Below, piece after piece: positions 15,726 through 25,636 of a stretch of 33,934 bases of DNA. A program made the position numbers and the translations under genes. The stretch lies in NCBI GenBank assembly GCA_017539905.1, contig JAFYBZ010000010.1, positions 1 through 33,934 of the forward strand, read 5' to 3'. This stretch comes from Clostridia bacterium. Lineage in GTDB: Bacteria; Bacillota; Clostridia; TANB77; UBA1234. The notes under the pieces were generated by a model. That model was not told where the DNA came from. It searched no databases and saw only the letters and a list, made by a program, of their open reading frames with translations. Within the stretch, counting starts at the first letter, position 1. The number at the start of each line of letters is the position of its first letter.

Positions 15726-18521
15726 TCATTCCGGTTTTTCAATCTTAATATTCGCCCTAGCTCTCAAATCTAAAGAACCATCTTTAGTTAGAGGAGCTTT
15801 TCTGCTAGGAAGATTAGATTGTCTTGCAAATGACATCATTCTAAGTTCTACGATATTATCACCAAGAAGTTTAGCATCCAAAACAGAATAAAGATTATAA
15901 ATGCCCAGTTTTTTTAACAAATCATTTAAGCAATCCCAATCTTTTATAGCATTTTTATATTCATTTTCAGGAATATCAAATAAAGAAGCCGATAAAAACA
16001 TTGCCTCAATTGCATCAGAACACTTAAACACATTTTTTCCAACTTTACGAAGTCCCTTTCCAAGTTTGATTACTTTAAGAGCTTCGCAACCATAAAGAGC
16101 TTCATCATCTATAAATTCAATAAAGCAATCTGATAAATCTAATTCTGTAAGACTATAGCATCCTTTAAACATACATTTGGCTATTTCTCTAATACTTTTA
16201 GGAATATTAATACTGGTAAGGTATTTACATTCATTGAATGCGCCTTCTCCTAATTCAATTATACTGTCTGGCAAATAGAATTGTTTTAAATCACATTTGC
16301 TAAAGCAATACTTTCCAATAAACTTAAGAGAATTAAATTGAGGAAGTTCCTTAAGTCTTTCACAATCTTTAAAAGCTTTTTCACCAAGTTTAATGATTCT
16401 GCCACTATCTACAAATTCGAGCTCCTCAAGCCTTCTGCATCCACAAAAAGCTTCATCATCAATAGCTTCTGTTTTTGGTACTTTGAAAGAAACTAGGCTT
16501 GTACAATTTTTAAACAATTGTTTACTAATACAAGATATAGAACTTCCAAAATAAATGCTTCTCAATGCTGTACATTCTTTAAAACATGCAACACCAATAG
16601 AATTTATTTTTGGAAGACTTATAGATGTCAAATTTTTACATCCACTAAAGCATTCATCACCAAAAACACTTATATCATCTGCTAGATATACGCTATGCAA
16701 ATTAGCACAATCTTTATACATTTCACTAGGAAGATGTAATTCACCAGTGAAGGAAGCAGTTTTAATCATACTTCCCATAAAGATACCTTTTCCTGTTGTT
16801 TTAAAACCTGTTTTTAAAGAAGCATCCTCAAGTCCAGTATATGCAAATGCATAATCATCAACAGATAATTGATTAAGGAAGCTGAAAAATTTTAATGATT
16901 TACATCCGTAAAATGCTCTTTTACCAATCTTTTTTACACTACCATTTCTACCTACATCTTTTAGTTTTTCGCATCCTTCAAATGCAGCATATCCAATTTC
17001 TTTTATAGATAATAGTTCAACCACTTCAAGATTTTTGCAATCTTTAAACATCTCAAATGTTATTTGTGTTACATCTAAAGGAAGCTTCATTTCTTTTAAT
17101 GATCTGCATCCATGGAAAACAGATACTCCAAATGAATAGTCTCTCATACCATAAGGAAATACTACTTTCTCTAATTCTAAGCAATCATAAAAAGCACCAT
17201 CGTCAATCTTTCTTATAGTAGTGTTGCTAAAATCTACTATTTTAAGAGAAGTACATTTTGAAAAATAATATTTTCCAATTGTCCAGGTTCCACCACTTAT
17301 AATAACTTCTTCGAAGAAGAATCCTTGGAACATTCCATCATCTTTACCATGGTCAGTATTAAGAGATTGAATTTCAAGTTTCTTAATATGAAGATATTCA
17401 CAAATCTTATTAATAATACTTCTAAATCCAACAGCATTTTTGTAATCAGAGTCATTATTACACTCTTTAATATAAACTTCCCCATTTGTAAATGGATTAC
17501 TATTTTTCTTAAAATGGAACCCCAAAAAATCTCTTAATTCATTCGATTCAGCTGTTTCCATACGAAAATCTCTATAAAGGTCAAGATTAATAGTAACCTT
17601 TTCATCAGTAATAAAAACCTTATAATTTTTCTTACTGATTAATCTAGGAGAATTATTTGAAAGCTTTCTGCTCAAATTCTTAAATAGTAAAGATACTCTA
17701 CCTTTTCCTTTTGCAACTAACTTATAATTCTCAGCATCATCAACAACAATAGAGTTCTCTTCATTAACAATAATATCTGCTTTTTGCGGGTCATATTCTG
17801 GATTTTCAATCTGAGTCAAAACTTTCCAGAAATCAAGTTCCTTTTCTCTATCTTTTGGTAATTCCATCAAAAAGTCGTTAAGCTTATCCGCCAAAGAAGG
17901 TTTTCCTTTTTCAAGAAGCTTATGGACATTATCTTTATGATGATTATAGATAAAAAGAACCATATCATAATCAAAGTCTTGAGCCACAATAGAAGCCGCT
18001 TCATCTTTTCCATCACAAAGAAGACGAATTACATAGTAATAATTAGCTTTTGCAATTTCTTGCTCAAACAAATGCGAGCGTACATTGCTATCATCGTATT
18101 TTTGTTTAACAATTTTAATCATGGAAGCAATATCTTCAATGCTCCCACTAAAATCAATCTTGTCCAAATAGCCCTTTAATACATCAAGCTTTGATTTACG
18201 ACTTGCAATATAACTAGGATTTGATTTAACAAACTCTAGCAATTCGGCTTTATCATTTTCATCAGTTACTTTTAGAGTAATGGTAGGAGCCAATTCAATA
18301 AGCGGATTTGAACTCTTACCCATAACAACATAGTAATTAAGTCTTTGTTCTAATGATAGTACACTGGAGTATAGTTTATCTGGAATATTCACATTTCGAG
18401 GCAAAGCCTCTAACACACTCCGATAAAGAGTATACTCACTTTCTAAAGCTTCTTTATAAATATCGTCGTTACTCAGTTTTAATAGCATTACTTCAATTTT
18501 GTCCAACTGCTTATCAACCAT
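15726..18521 (-). CDS. Cytosolic BspA-type leucine-rich-repeat protein (large)
   Basis: 931 residues without a signal peptide (MVDKQLDKIEVMLLKLSNDD). The first 240 or so residues are a helical domain that resembles the N-terminus of the 532-residue LRR protein, ending FWKVLTQIENPEYDPQ against FWEGIFNIEHPES. A beta-rich linker follows, with DLYRDFRMETAESNELRDFL. LRR_5 repeats run from about 380 to 850 (motifs such as IGKYYFSKCTSLKIVDFS, IDDEAFCGCRRLEELEF, IGKYCFSKCDLKQFYLP) and are more diverged than in the smaller paralog. A non-repeat tail of about 80 residues with basic and acidic patches ends the protein. Role unknown; LRRs usually mediate binding. AAGGTGG precedes the ATG. Monocistronic, with a strong promoter. 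Confidence 0.88.
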   Translation of the reverse strand: MVDKQLDKIEVMLLKLSNDDIYKEALESEYTLYRSVLEALPRNVNIPDKLYSSVLSLEQRLNYYVVMGKSSNPLIELAPTITLKVTDENDKAELLEFVKSNPSYIASRKSKLDVLKGYLDKIDFSGSIEDIASMIKIVKQKYDDSNVRSHLFEQEIAKANYYYVIRLLCDGKDEAASIVAQDFDYDMVLFIYNHHKDNVHKLLEKGKPSLADKLNDFLMELPKDREKELDFWKVLTQIENPEYDPQKADIIVNEENSIVVDDAENYKLVAKGKGRVSLLFKNLSRKLSNNSPRLISKKNYKVFITDEKVTINLDLYRDFRMETAESNELRDFLGFHFKKNSNPFTNGEVYIKECNNDSDYKNAVGFRSIINKICEYLHIKKLEIQSLNTDHGKDDGMFQGFFFEEVIISGGTWTIGKYYFSKCTSLKIVDFSNTTIRKIDDGAFYDCLELEKVVFPYGMRDYSFGVSVFHGCRSLKEMKLPLDVTQITFEMFKDCKNLEVVELLSIKEIGYAAFEGCEKLKDVGRNGSVKKIGKRAFYGCKSLKFFSFLNQLSVDDYAFAYTGLEDASLKTGFKTTGKGIFMGSMIKTASFTGELHLPSEMYKDCANLHSVYLADDISVFGDECFSGCKNLTSISLPKINSIGVACFKECTALRSIYFGSSISCISKQLFKNCTSLVSFKVPKTEAIDDEAFCGCRRLEELEFVDSGRIIKLGEKAFKDCERLKELPQFNSLKFIGKYCFSKCDLKQFYLPDSIIELGEGAFNECKYLTSINIPKSIREIAKCMFKGCYSLTELDLSDCFIEFIDDEALYGCEALKVIKLGKGLRKVGKNVFKCSDAIEAMFLSASLFDIPENEYKNAIKDWDCLNDLLKKLGIYNLYSVLDAKLLGDNIVELRMMSFARQSNLPSRKAPLTKDGSLDLRARANIKIEKPE

Positions 18522-18590
18522 TCCTGCAAAACCACCTTTCGTCTAAGAAGTCTCTTTGTCGAAGTGACAAAAGTATATTTAAACGGCTGC

Positions 18591-18619
18591 ATTATATCAT
18601 GTTACTTTACATAAATCAA
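18591..18619 (-). promoter_or_regulatory. Promoter of the 931-residue LRR gene
   Basis: Minus strand TTGATT (18619-18614), 17 bases ending in ATGA, TATAAT (18596-18591, consensus). Leader of about 65 bases to the ATG. Confidence 0.75.
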
Positions 18620-18632
18620 TGGCTTTGTAAAC

Positions 18633-18661
18633 AAAAAAAGATGGCTTTAAAAGCCATCTTT
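18633..18661 (-). terminator. Terminator of the SLH/giant-protein operon
   Basis: AAAGATGGCTTT/AAAGCCATCTTT hairpin (18637-18661), followed on the minus strand by a T-run, 17 bases after the stop of the 2060-residue protein. Confidence 0.87.
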
Positions 18662-18677
18662 TTCATGTATTTAGTTA

Positions 18678-21600
18678 CTAATGAGTCATTGTAGGACCAA
18701 ACTTAATAGTATTTGGAATTAACTCATAAATTACAACTGGAATACTTGGTGAAGGATCATCTGGATCACTACCTGGTACAGGAGTTGTTCCTGTTGGAAC
18801 ATCTGGATTTGGAGGTAATTTTCCAGTCTTACCGTTTGGTAATTGGAATTCTAGTTTTGTAGGTTCATATCTTAAGTAATTCTTTCCATTACTATTTGTA
18901 ATAATCTTTGTGAATCCTACAATTATATAACCATCACCTAACTTATTAGAAGCATTTGGATTTGGAACTACCCCCTTATCAACTACTATAGTTGAACTTG
19001 GAAGCTCAAAAGCACCATACCAGTGACCAACACTATATTCAAATCCAGTAACATTTGCTTTAGCAGCAGTAATTTCAGCACTATTCATCTTGTACTTACT
19101 ATCTTCACCAGTGCCTAATAATCTTTCTACGTTACTTGAGTACGCTAGTCTTGTATTATATGGTAACTTAATCAAAGTTGTGTCTCCCAAATCAATTCTT
19201 TCAGAAGTATTAAATACACCGCCTCTATAAGTATTTACCCATTTCTTATAATACTCACTAACTACATTACGTCTAATACTGTCAGTAAGAATCAATTCAC
19301 TATTTGCATTGTTATTAAATCTTAACAACTTGTTAAATAGAATTGTTGATTTAAACTCGCTACCTTTCATAACATCAGATGCCATAACTGTATTGAATTT
19401 ATATGGTGTAGTCAAAATATTTACATATGGTCCTGATTGAGATTGTTTATAATAAACATCAACCTCTTTAGCAGTTCCACCATTACTACTAATAAAGTAA
19501 TATTTTGGTGTAATGCTTATATAATCAGAAGTATCACCATACCAACCATTAGTTGCAATATCAAAGTATACTGCATCTCCTAGTTTAATAGCATTAACAT
19601 ATGATCTATTCTTGTTTTGTGAGAATTGTCCAATTGGAAGTTTATCTTGTGATTCTTGTGAATCAGTAACACTTCCTTGGATTTCAGCCCAGTCCATATC
19701 AGTAGTAGCTCTTGCTTCTAAGTCTCTAATATCTCCGATAATCTTAACATCAAAGTGATTCTTTGCTATGTAATTATCTCTACTTAAGTTTGCAAAAGTT
19801 TCTGAAATATCTGGATAATCGTTCTTTGCATTTGGATCTGTAGTAGGCACCTTAGTACCTTTAGCATTTTCAGCAATTAAACGAGTATCAATAGTATGAA
19901 CTTTCTTATCTTGCCACAATTCCATATTTGATTCTAATATACGGAATTTATATACTTCATCTGCGATATTCAAATCATGCCATTCGTCTTTCTTGATAAA
20001 GTTTCCTTCTCCATCAACAACATCGAATGAGAATTTAACTTGTTTCTTCCAAGCAAATGTTTCTTTGTAGTTTTCATCTGTTCTACCAGCCTTATTAAAT
20101 CCATCACCATTTGCATTTAAACCATCATAGTTATATGTATTTCTACCATAACCTGTCTCATCTAAATGAGTTCCTGTATGTGGAATGAATAAATCAAATG
20201 TAGAACCAAGTAACAATGTTACTTTAACATCATTAGTTGTTGTATTTACCTTATCGGTAACAGCAGTGACTCCGCCATTCCATGATTGATCTTTCTTAGA
20301 TGTCTTTGTATTGTCTGCATTGCTTTGTTCTATTGTTTCAACCTTCTTAACGACTGCATTGTTCATTCCTTCAACAGTCTTTAATCCGTTCTTTAATCTA
20401 ACATCTATATCTTCTGCTTTGTTGTATAAATCTTTATAAGCATACGCAACAAACTCATTCTTGTAGTTGTTGCTTACTTGTGTTGTTGATCCGCCAGCAA
20501 ATATCTTGTTGATATGATCAATTACATTGTTTGATTGAACAATCATTGTATCGTTAACTACTGGAGTATGAACAAATAACTTGTTACCAACAATATCTCT
20601 CTTAGCATTAACCAAGATTTCTTTATTTGTTCTCCATGCTTCTGGATCAGTTAATTCATATGTTCCAGCTGTTATAAATAATTGATGATCATTTGCTTCT
20701 TCAATTGTACGAGTATCAGGATTTACTCTTTGATATGCAATATAATAAACATCTGCTTTTGTATTATAGTCTGTATTAATCTTATCCTTTGAAATATAAA
20801 TCTCAGTATGTTTATACAATACGTCTTTATCAATTAATGCAGCTTTTGGATGTAAATCTGCCATATATGCACTTGGTGTTGGTGCTCTACCATAAAGCAT
20901 CTTGTCTAATTGGATAGCTGTATATTCTCTATTAATTGGAAGATCTAATCCACTTAATATCATTACATTTCTCCAAGAACCATCTGGATTAATTGATGCA
21001 TCATTTACATATAGTCTATCCATATTAACTCTAACATTGTTCTTCTCGCATGCATCTGTCATCAAGCTTGGTGACGCTTTATATTTAAGCTCAATGCTGT
21101 CCATCATAGAACGAGTAACTTCTGTGTATTGAATTTCTGGTAGAATGTATTCAACCTCATATTCAAATTCATTATTTGGTAATGTAGTAACTTTTACATT
21201 ATAGAAACCAGTTGAAAGCTTATATTCACCATCTGCAAGTCCCTTAACATATTCGCTTACTGTTTTACCTCCTAAATTATAGTGGTCAGAGTCTGCTAAA
21301 TCTTCAAATAATAACTTACCACCAGGAGCATAATCCAAATATGGTTTTTTCTTATATTCAGGATATAAAGTTACTTGACCTTTTTCTAAAACAGCACCAT
21401 TATCATTTCTATGTTCAATAGCTTCATTCTTAACAACAGATCTACTTATTAAGTCTAATTGAACATTCTTAGCTCCTATATATGAATATGGCATATCAAG
21501 TTCAATATAGTTAGAAGACTCTATTGTATAAGCTTTATCTGTATTATTAGCTATATCAGTAGAAGATGCATCAGCATCATTTCTCTTATAATATGGTTGA

Positions 21601-24600
21601 ACAAGTTTAACTTTTATCTTAGCTTTCTTTTCTTCTTGAGTAATTGTATTAGATAATAAGAAACTATCTGTAATTACATTTGCATATAAATCTTCTGATG
21701 TTGGAACAGCTCTTAAAACGTTGTACTCTTCTGTAGTATCTCTTTCATTTGATCTTAACAATACTGTTTCAGAAGTTATTTCAGTAACATCAAATTGCTC
21801 TGGCTTTTCAAAACTTCCTTTATATACAAATAGAAGCAATCTACTTTGACCATTTCTCTTAACTTCTACATTAACTACCTTATTTTCAGTAATATCTAAA
21901 TTACTTGTTGATAAGTCTTTATATAATTCATATCTTAGATATTCATATCCATTACCATTTTCATCTTTAATACCAGTTAAATCTAAAGCTGATACATCAT
22001 GACTATCTCTTGTCATCTTAATGTCTGGCAATGGGTCAGTAATGTCTTTTCCTGTCTCATCAACATATCTTACTTTAAGTATTGGATAATCTTCTTTATA
22101 TACATAGATTAATGTTCTATCATTTAATCCATTACGTGGAACATGAACATATACTATATTATTGTTTGTAGGACTTGTAACTTCTTCATGTCCTAATACT
22201 GTATCTAATGTATATTCTTTGTACTTATAATTATGTTTTGTTAAGTCTTTAGAAAAAGCATTTACTCCTGATTCAGCAATTAACAAATGCTCATCTGGCC
22301 ATAACTTAAGGCCTGCTTCATCTACATGTTTAATAGTAAGAATTGGTGTTTTTTCATAATAATATACAAACCTTATATCATTTCCAATTCTATTTATTTC
22401 ATTTATTATTTCTGGTTCTTTAATATCATTAGATGTTAGAACATAGTATAACAAGTTGTCTGCACTTATAGCTTCCAATGAAGAACCTTCTTTTTGTTCA
22501 TATGAAAAATCTTTTTTCCAAATTGGTGATGTGCTATTTCCTTTATATAAATCTAATCTCTTAATAATTCTACCAGTAATATTATAAGGTAAACCTTCTG
22601 GTGGAAGTGAAGATCCATTTACTGAAAGTACATGATCATCAGTAGTAAATAGTGAAGGTAATTCAAAATAGTGACCATTTAGTAATTGAGTGTATGCTAA
22701 ATCTTCACCTGTCTTAGCTTTCAAAACAGTTTTATCTTCCCAAGTTCTATGTTCAACTTTAACATCAACATTTTCGTAGTTAAATGTAAGAGTTAAGTCA
22801 GGCATATATCCTTTTTTATGATCTAATACATGAGAAGTTCCACCCTCAGTAACATTACCATCTGCTTTTAATGCAATGTTCTTTCTGTAAACCTCAACAG
22901 GAACTGTCAAAACTCCAGCTTTTGCCATTTCACTTCCAGTCATGGCGTGAGTAGTTATTCCATCATAATTAGACGGAGAAGCAGTTGTATTTGTATCATA
23001 AGTTCGAGATGCTTCTATGCTTCCATCATCATATGTCATTACTCTTCCATCTTCATTACTAGTAAATTTATAATCAGTCAAAATATATCCTGGCCACAAA
23101 TACTTGTTCAATGAAGTATTATTGTGCAATACATAAGTAGTACCTGGTGTGAAATAATTCTTTTGATTTGTAATCGTTTCTGTCTCACAGGCTAATGTGC
23201 CACAAACATGTCCACCAGAATTATATCCTTTAGCTAATTCATATGTAACGCCACTCTTATTAGTTGGTATTTCAGTTCTATTTTTATTTACATGTTTAAT
23301 TGTTATTCTAACTGGTTCAAAATAGAAAGTAATAGATTTAAATATCTCGCCAGTCTTCATTTGACATGTGGTGCTATAAGATTCACTTTTGTTCAATTGT
23401 GATCTTTGCTCTTTAGGAATCGCTCCTCCTAAACTACCTGTATTTTTTTCTAGCTTATATCCAACATATCTCCAGCCATAATAATCCATAGTATCTAAGT
23501 CAACTTTGCCTGAAAAACTTGCTGTATGATATCCTCCAGATCCGTGGTAAATCAAACCAGAGCGAGATATATCTGTTGGCGCGCCTATAATCTTTTCACC
23601 ATTCTCAACATTACGATAGCCTACTGTTAAATAACCATAATATTTTGGTGGTGGAGGTGGTGGAGGTGCATTATGTGTAAACAGACGACCACCATCGCTA
23701 TATATGTGTGAATCCCATTCCACTTTTGATCCACTTTTTAATGTTACAGTTTGAATTCTAATTCTTCCTTGAAGTTCCATGAACCCATATACAGTTCCAG
23801 TAGTACTAGCAAAAGGAGTATCAACTGAATGTTCAAACTTAAATTCCTTAATATCATTTAATTTCTCCCACGCTGCAAGAATTGCTGGGTTTGTGCCTAA
23901 TGTACCAGTAAGAATATCTGGTAGATTATTATAGTCTTGCATCGAGTTTTGTCCCAATATAGCTACAATAGTTTGGATAAATCCTCCAAATGTTCCATCA
24001 TTTAAGCTTAAAACATTGTTTTTGACCTCTTGATAATCTGCATTATTAGCTAAGTCTATAGTAGCTTCTCCATCATTTCTATTATATGTTTCACCTTCAA
24101 CTACCAAATAAGCTGGAATAGTCTTAGTCGAACCATAAGCCATGTCACCAAACAATGGATGATTTAGTTCAATCTTCATTGTATCTTGAGTTAATGGTGT
24201 TTCAGTCCATGCTGGTGTTGAATCAAAAACTCTATAATTGGTCCAATGTTCACCATTTTCTACCCAATTATCAATCTCTTTGATTTGTAAAGTAGCAGAA
24301 CAACCAACGCATTTTCCATCCTCACCAAATCCGTGCTTAAATTGTTCTTTTTTCATATATGTGTTACAAATTGTACATTTGTGCCACTTAACTTCGTTAG
24401 GGTCAAAACTATGTTTGGCTTTTCCACCCCTATTTGAACATTCTGAGCATTTATAATCATGTTCATAGTCATCCACATATTTAGGGTCCGTATTAAATGT
24501 ACATTCTGTTCTATTCCCATAATTACTACAACCATTAACACATTTATATTTATGATGTGTTTCGTCATCTGTTATAACAGCTCCTGTATAACTATGAGAC

Positions 24601-24860
24601 AAAGTGCTTCCATATTCATTTCCACATCTTGTACAAACCTTCTTTTTAAGGCATGTTGCCGTTCCACCTGTATGAGATGGCTTTGTAGTATGCCATTCAT
24701 TACCCCAATAGTAATAACCATCATCATCAGTACATTTATAATATTTACATTGGTCAGTAGAAGCTGTAGATGCCTTAGTATGGCAAAAAGCAGTTGTATT
24801 TAAAAGTGCAAGTATAAATATTAGAAATGCCAATAAAAATATTTTGTTTTTTCTATTCAC
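18678..24860 (-). CDS. Giant secreted surface protein, partner of SLH copy 2
   Basis: 2060 residues, the largest gene here. GTG start with GGAGGGA eight bases upstream. Signal peptide at about 1-25 (KIFLLAFLIFILALLN). Residues 38-187 are Cys/His modules (CTRCG, CSEC, CTIC, CVGC) like those of the 1113-2216 product. A run of seven prolines lies near 400. MucBP-like repeats then start ITIKHVNKN (about 522), LTIKHVDEAG (about 840) and LKVRYVDETGKDI (about 927). From about 1050 to 2010 it is homologous to the protein at 28964-32252. The C-terminus is Pro/Asp/Ser-rich and ends IKFGPTMTH: no LPXTG, SLH or membrane helix. I infer surface attachment via the SLH protein encoded 13 bases upstream. Adhesin-like function is likely but not shown; the C-terminal region may correspond to DUF5704, which I cannot verify. 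Confidence 0.9.
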   Translation of the reverse strand: MNRKNKIFLLAFLIFILALLNTTAFCHTKASTASTDQCKYYKCTDDDGYYYWGNEWHTTKPSHTGGTATCLKKKVCTRCGNEYGSTLSHSYTGAVITDDETHHKYKCVNGCSNYGNRTECTFNTDPKYVDDYEHDYKCSECSNRGGKAKHSFDPNEVKWHKCTICNTYMKKEQFKHGFGEDGKCVGCSATLQIKEIDNWVENGEHWTNYRVFDSTPAWTETPLTQDTMKIELNHPLFGDMAYGSTKTIPAYLVVEGETYNRNDGEATIDLANNADYQEVKNNVLSLNDGTFGGFIQTIVAILGQNSMQDYNNLPDILTGTLGTNPAILAAWEKLNDIKEFKFEHSVDTPFASTTGTVYGFMELQGRIRIQTVTLKSGSKVEWDSHIYSDGGRLFTHNAPPPPPPPKYYGYLTVGYRNVENGEKIIGAPTDISRSGLIYHGSGGYHTASFSGKVDLDTMDYYGWRYVGYKLEKNTGSLGGAIPKEQRSQLNKSESYSTTCQMKTGEIFKSITFYFEPVRITIKHVNKNRTEIPTNKSGVTYELAKGYNSGGHVCGTLACETETITNQKNYFTPGTTYVLHNNTSLNKYLWPGYILTDYKFTSNEDGRVMTYDDGSIEASRTYDTNTTASPSNYDGITTHAMTGSEMAKAGVLTVPVEVYRKNIALKADGNVTEGGTSHVLDHKKGYMPDLTLTFNYENVDVKVEHRTWEDKTVLKAKTGEDLAYTQLLNGHYFELPSLFTTDDHVLSVNGSSLPPEGLPYNITGRIIKRLDLYKGNSTSPIWKKDFSYEQKEGSSLEAISADNLLYYVLTSNDIKEPEIINEINRIGNDIRFVYYYEKTPILTIKHVDEAGLKLWPDEHLLIAESGVNAFSKDLTKHNYKYKEYTLDTVLGHEEVTSPTNNNIVYVHVPRNGLNDRTLIYVYKEDYPILKVRYVDETGKDITDPLPDIKMTRDSHDVSALDLTGIKDENGNGYEYLRYELYKDLSTSNLDITENKVVNVEVKRNGQSRLLLFVYKGSFEKPEQFDVTEITSETVLLRSNERDTTEEYNVLRAVPTSEDLYANVITDSFLLSNTITQEEKKAKIKVKLVQPYYKRNDADASSTDIANNTDKAYTIESSNYIELDMPYSYIGAKNVQLDLISRSVVKNEAIEHRNDNGAVLEKGQVTLYPEYKKKPYLDYAPGGKLLFEDLADSDHYNLGGKTVSEYVKGLADGEYKLSTGFYNVKVTTLPNNEFEYEVEYILPEIQYTEVTRSMMDSIELKYKASPSLMTDACEKNNVRVNMDRLYVNDASINPDGSWRNVMILSGLDLPINREYTAIQLDKMLYGRAPTPSAYMADLHPKAALIDKDVLYKHTEIYISKDKINTDYNTKADVYYIAYQRVNPDTRTIEEANDHQLFITAGTYELTDPEAWRTNKEILVNAKRDIVGNKLFVHTPVVNDTMIVQSNNVIDHINKIFAGGSTTQVSNNYKNEFVAYAYKDLYNKAEDIDVRLKNGLKTVEGMNNAVVKKVETIEQSNADNTKTSKKDQSWNGGVTAVTDKVNTTTNDVKVTLLLGSTFDLFIPHTGTHLDETGYGRNTYNYDGLNANGDGFNKAGRTDENYKETFAWKKQVKFSFDVVDGEGNFIKKDEWHDLNIADEVYKFRILESNMELWQDKKVHTIDTRLIAENAKGTKVPTTDPNAKNDYPDISETFANLSRDNYIAKNHFDVKIIGDIRDLEARATTDMDWAEIQGSVTDSQESQDKLPIGQFSQNKNRSYVNAIKLGDAVYFDIATNGWYGDTSDYISITPKYYFISSNGGTAKEVDVYYKQSQSGPYVNILTTPYKFNTVMASDVMKGSEFKSTILFNKLLRFNNNANSELILTDSIRRNVVSEYYKKWVNTYRGGVFNTSERIDLGDTTLIKLPYNTRLAYSSNVERLLGTGEDSKYKMNSAEITAAKANVTGFEYSVGHWYGAFELPSSTIVVDKGVVPNPNASNKLGDGYIIVGFTKIITNSNGKNYLRYEPTKLEFQLPNGKTGKLPPNPDVPTGTTPVPGSDPDDPSPSIPVVIYELIPNTIKFGPTMTH

Positions 24861-24873
24861 TTGATAATCCCTC

Positions 24874-25482
24874 CTATTTGCTTAATCTCCAGATCATTGT
24901 AGCTGCTTCAGCTCTCGACATAGTTTTATCTGGTCTAAATGTACCATCTTCATATCCAGCAATTAAACCACGAGCAACTGTATGTCTTAACATATATAAA
25001 TCTTCCATGTTAACAGTACCTACATCAATAAATCCTGTTTCTTTACTAAAATCAGATGAGTTACCTTTCATAATCATATCTGCTTTGGCAACCATTCTAA
25101 CCATCTCAATTCTAGTAATTGGTTCATTAATGTTCTTCTCGTTAATTACATTCTTTCCAATTACTCCATATGTTTCTGCAATCCATACGTAATTTGAAGC
25201 CCAATGATCCATTGTGCCTTCGGCATCAGATAAATCAATACCTTGTGGCAAACAACAAGCAATTACAAGCTTCAAAAATTCAGCATGTGTAATTGTTCCG
25301 CTTGGCTTAAATGAACCATCTTGATATCCGTTGATTACGCCACCATCAGACAACTCATTAATGTACTGATAAGCCCAGTGTGTTTGCGCAACATCACTGA
25401 ATTCTTTAGCGTATGCAAAGGATAACATCAAGTTGCAAATAATTACTAAAATCCCAATTAAACAAATAAATTTTTTCATCAT
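24874..25482 (-). CDS. Small secreted SLH-domain protein (copy 2)
   Basis: 202 residues: signal peptide (to about 24, SFAYA before KEFSD) plus three SLH motifs. These are FSDVAQTHWAYQYI with INGYQDGSFKP and HAEF; WASNYVWIAETYGVIG with TRIEM; and a third starting with FIDVGTVNMEDLYMLRH and containing IAGYEDGTFRP and SRAEAATMIWRL. It should bind the secondary wall polymer. The stop TAG overlaps the GGAGGGA ribosome site of the giant protein, so the two are made together. Either of two adjacent ATG codons (25482 or 25479) could be used; GAGGT is four or seven bases away. A possible promoter (TTGTAT-18-TACTAT) lies about 30-60 bases upstream, with weak support. Confidence 0.92.
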   Translation of the reverse strand: MMKKFICLIGILVIICNLMLSFAYAKEFSDVAQTHWAYQYINELSDGGVINGYQDGSFKPSGTITHAEFLKLVIACCLPQGIDLSDAEGTMDHWASNYVWIAETYGVIGKNVINEKNINEPITRIEMVRMVAKADMIMKGNSSDFSKETGFIDVGTVNMEDLYMLRHTVARGLIAGYEDGTFRPDKTMSRAEAATMIWRLSK

Positions 25483-25605
25483 AAGTACCTCAATTCTCTT
25501 AAAAATATAGTAAACCTATATTATTTTATCATACAATATGTAAAATCGCTTATTTATTAGGGTTTTTTAATGAATTTGTAATATAATATTAAAGTGATTT
25601 TTAAC

Positions 25606-25632
25606 ATAAAAAAGGAGCCTATCGGCTCCTTT
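25606..25632 (-). terminator. miaB terminator
   Basis: AAAGGAGCC/GGCTCCTTT (25611-25619 with 25624-25632) followed by TTTTTT on the minus strand, immediately after the miaB stop. Confidence 0.9.
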
Positions 25633-25636
25633 AAAA

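Noticed and set aside
18353..18694. 113-codon frame on the plus strand spanning the LRR promoter
   Set aside because: Overlaps the 931-residue gene, its promoter and a terminator on the other strand; no ribosome site.
18678..18900. LPXTG sorting signal at the end of the giant protein
   Set aside because: The C-terminus has Pro/Asp repeats but no LPXTG, hydrophobic helix or basic tail.
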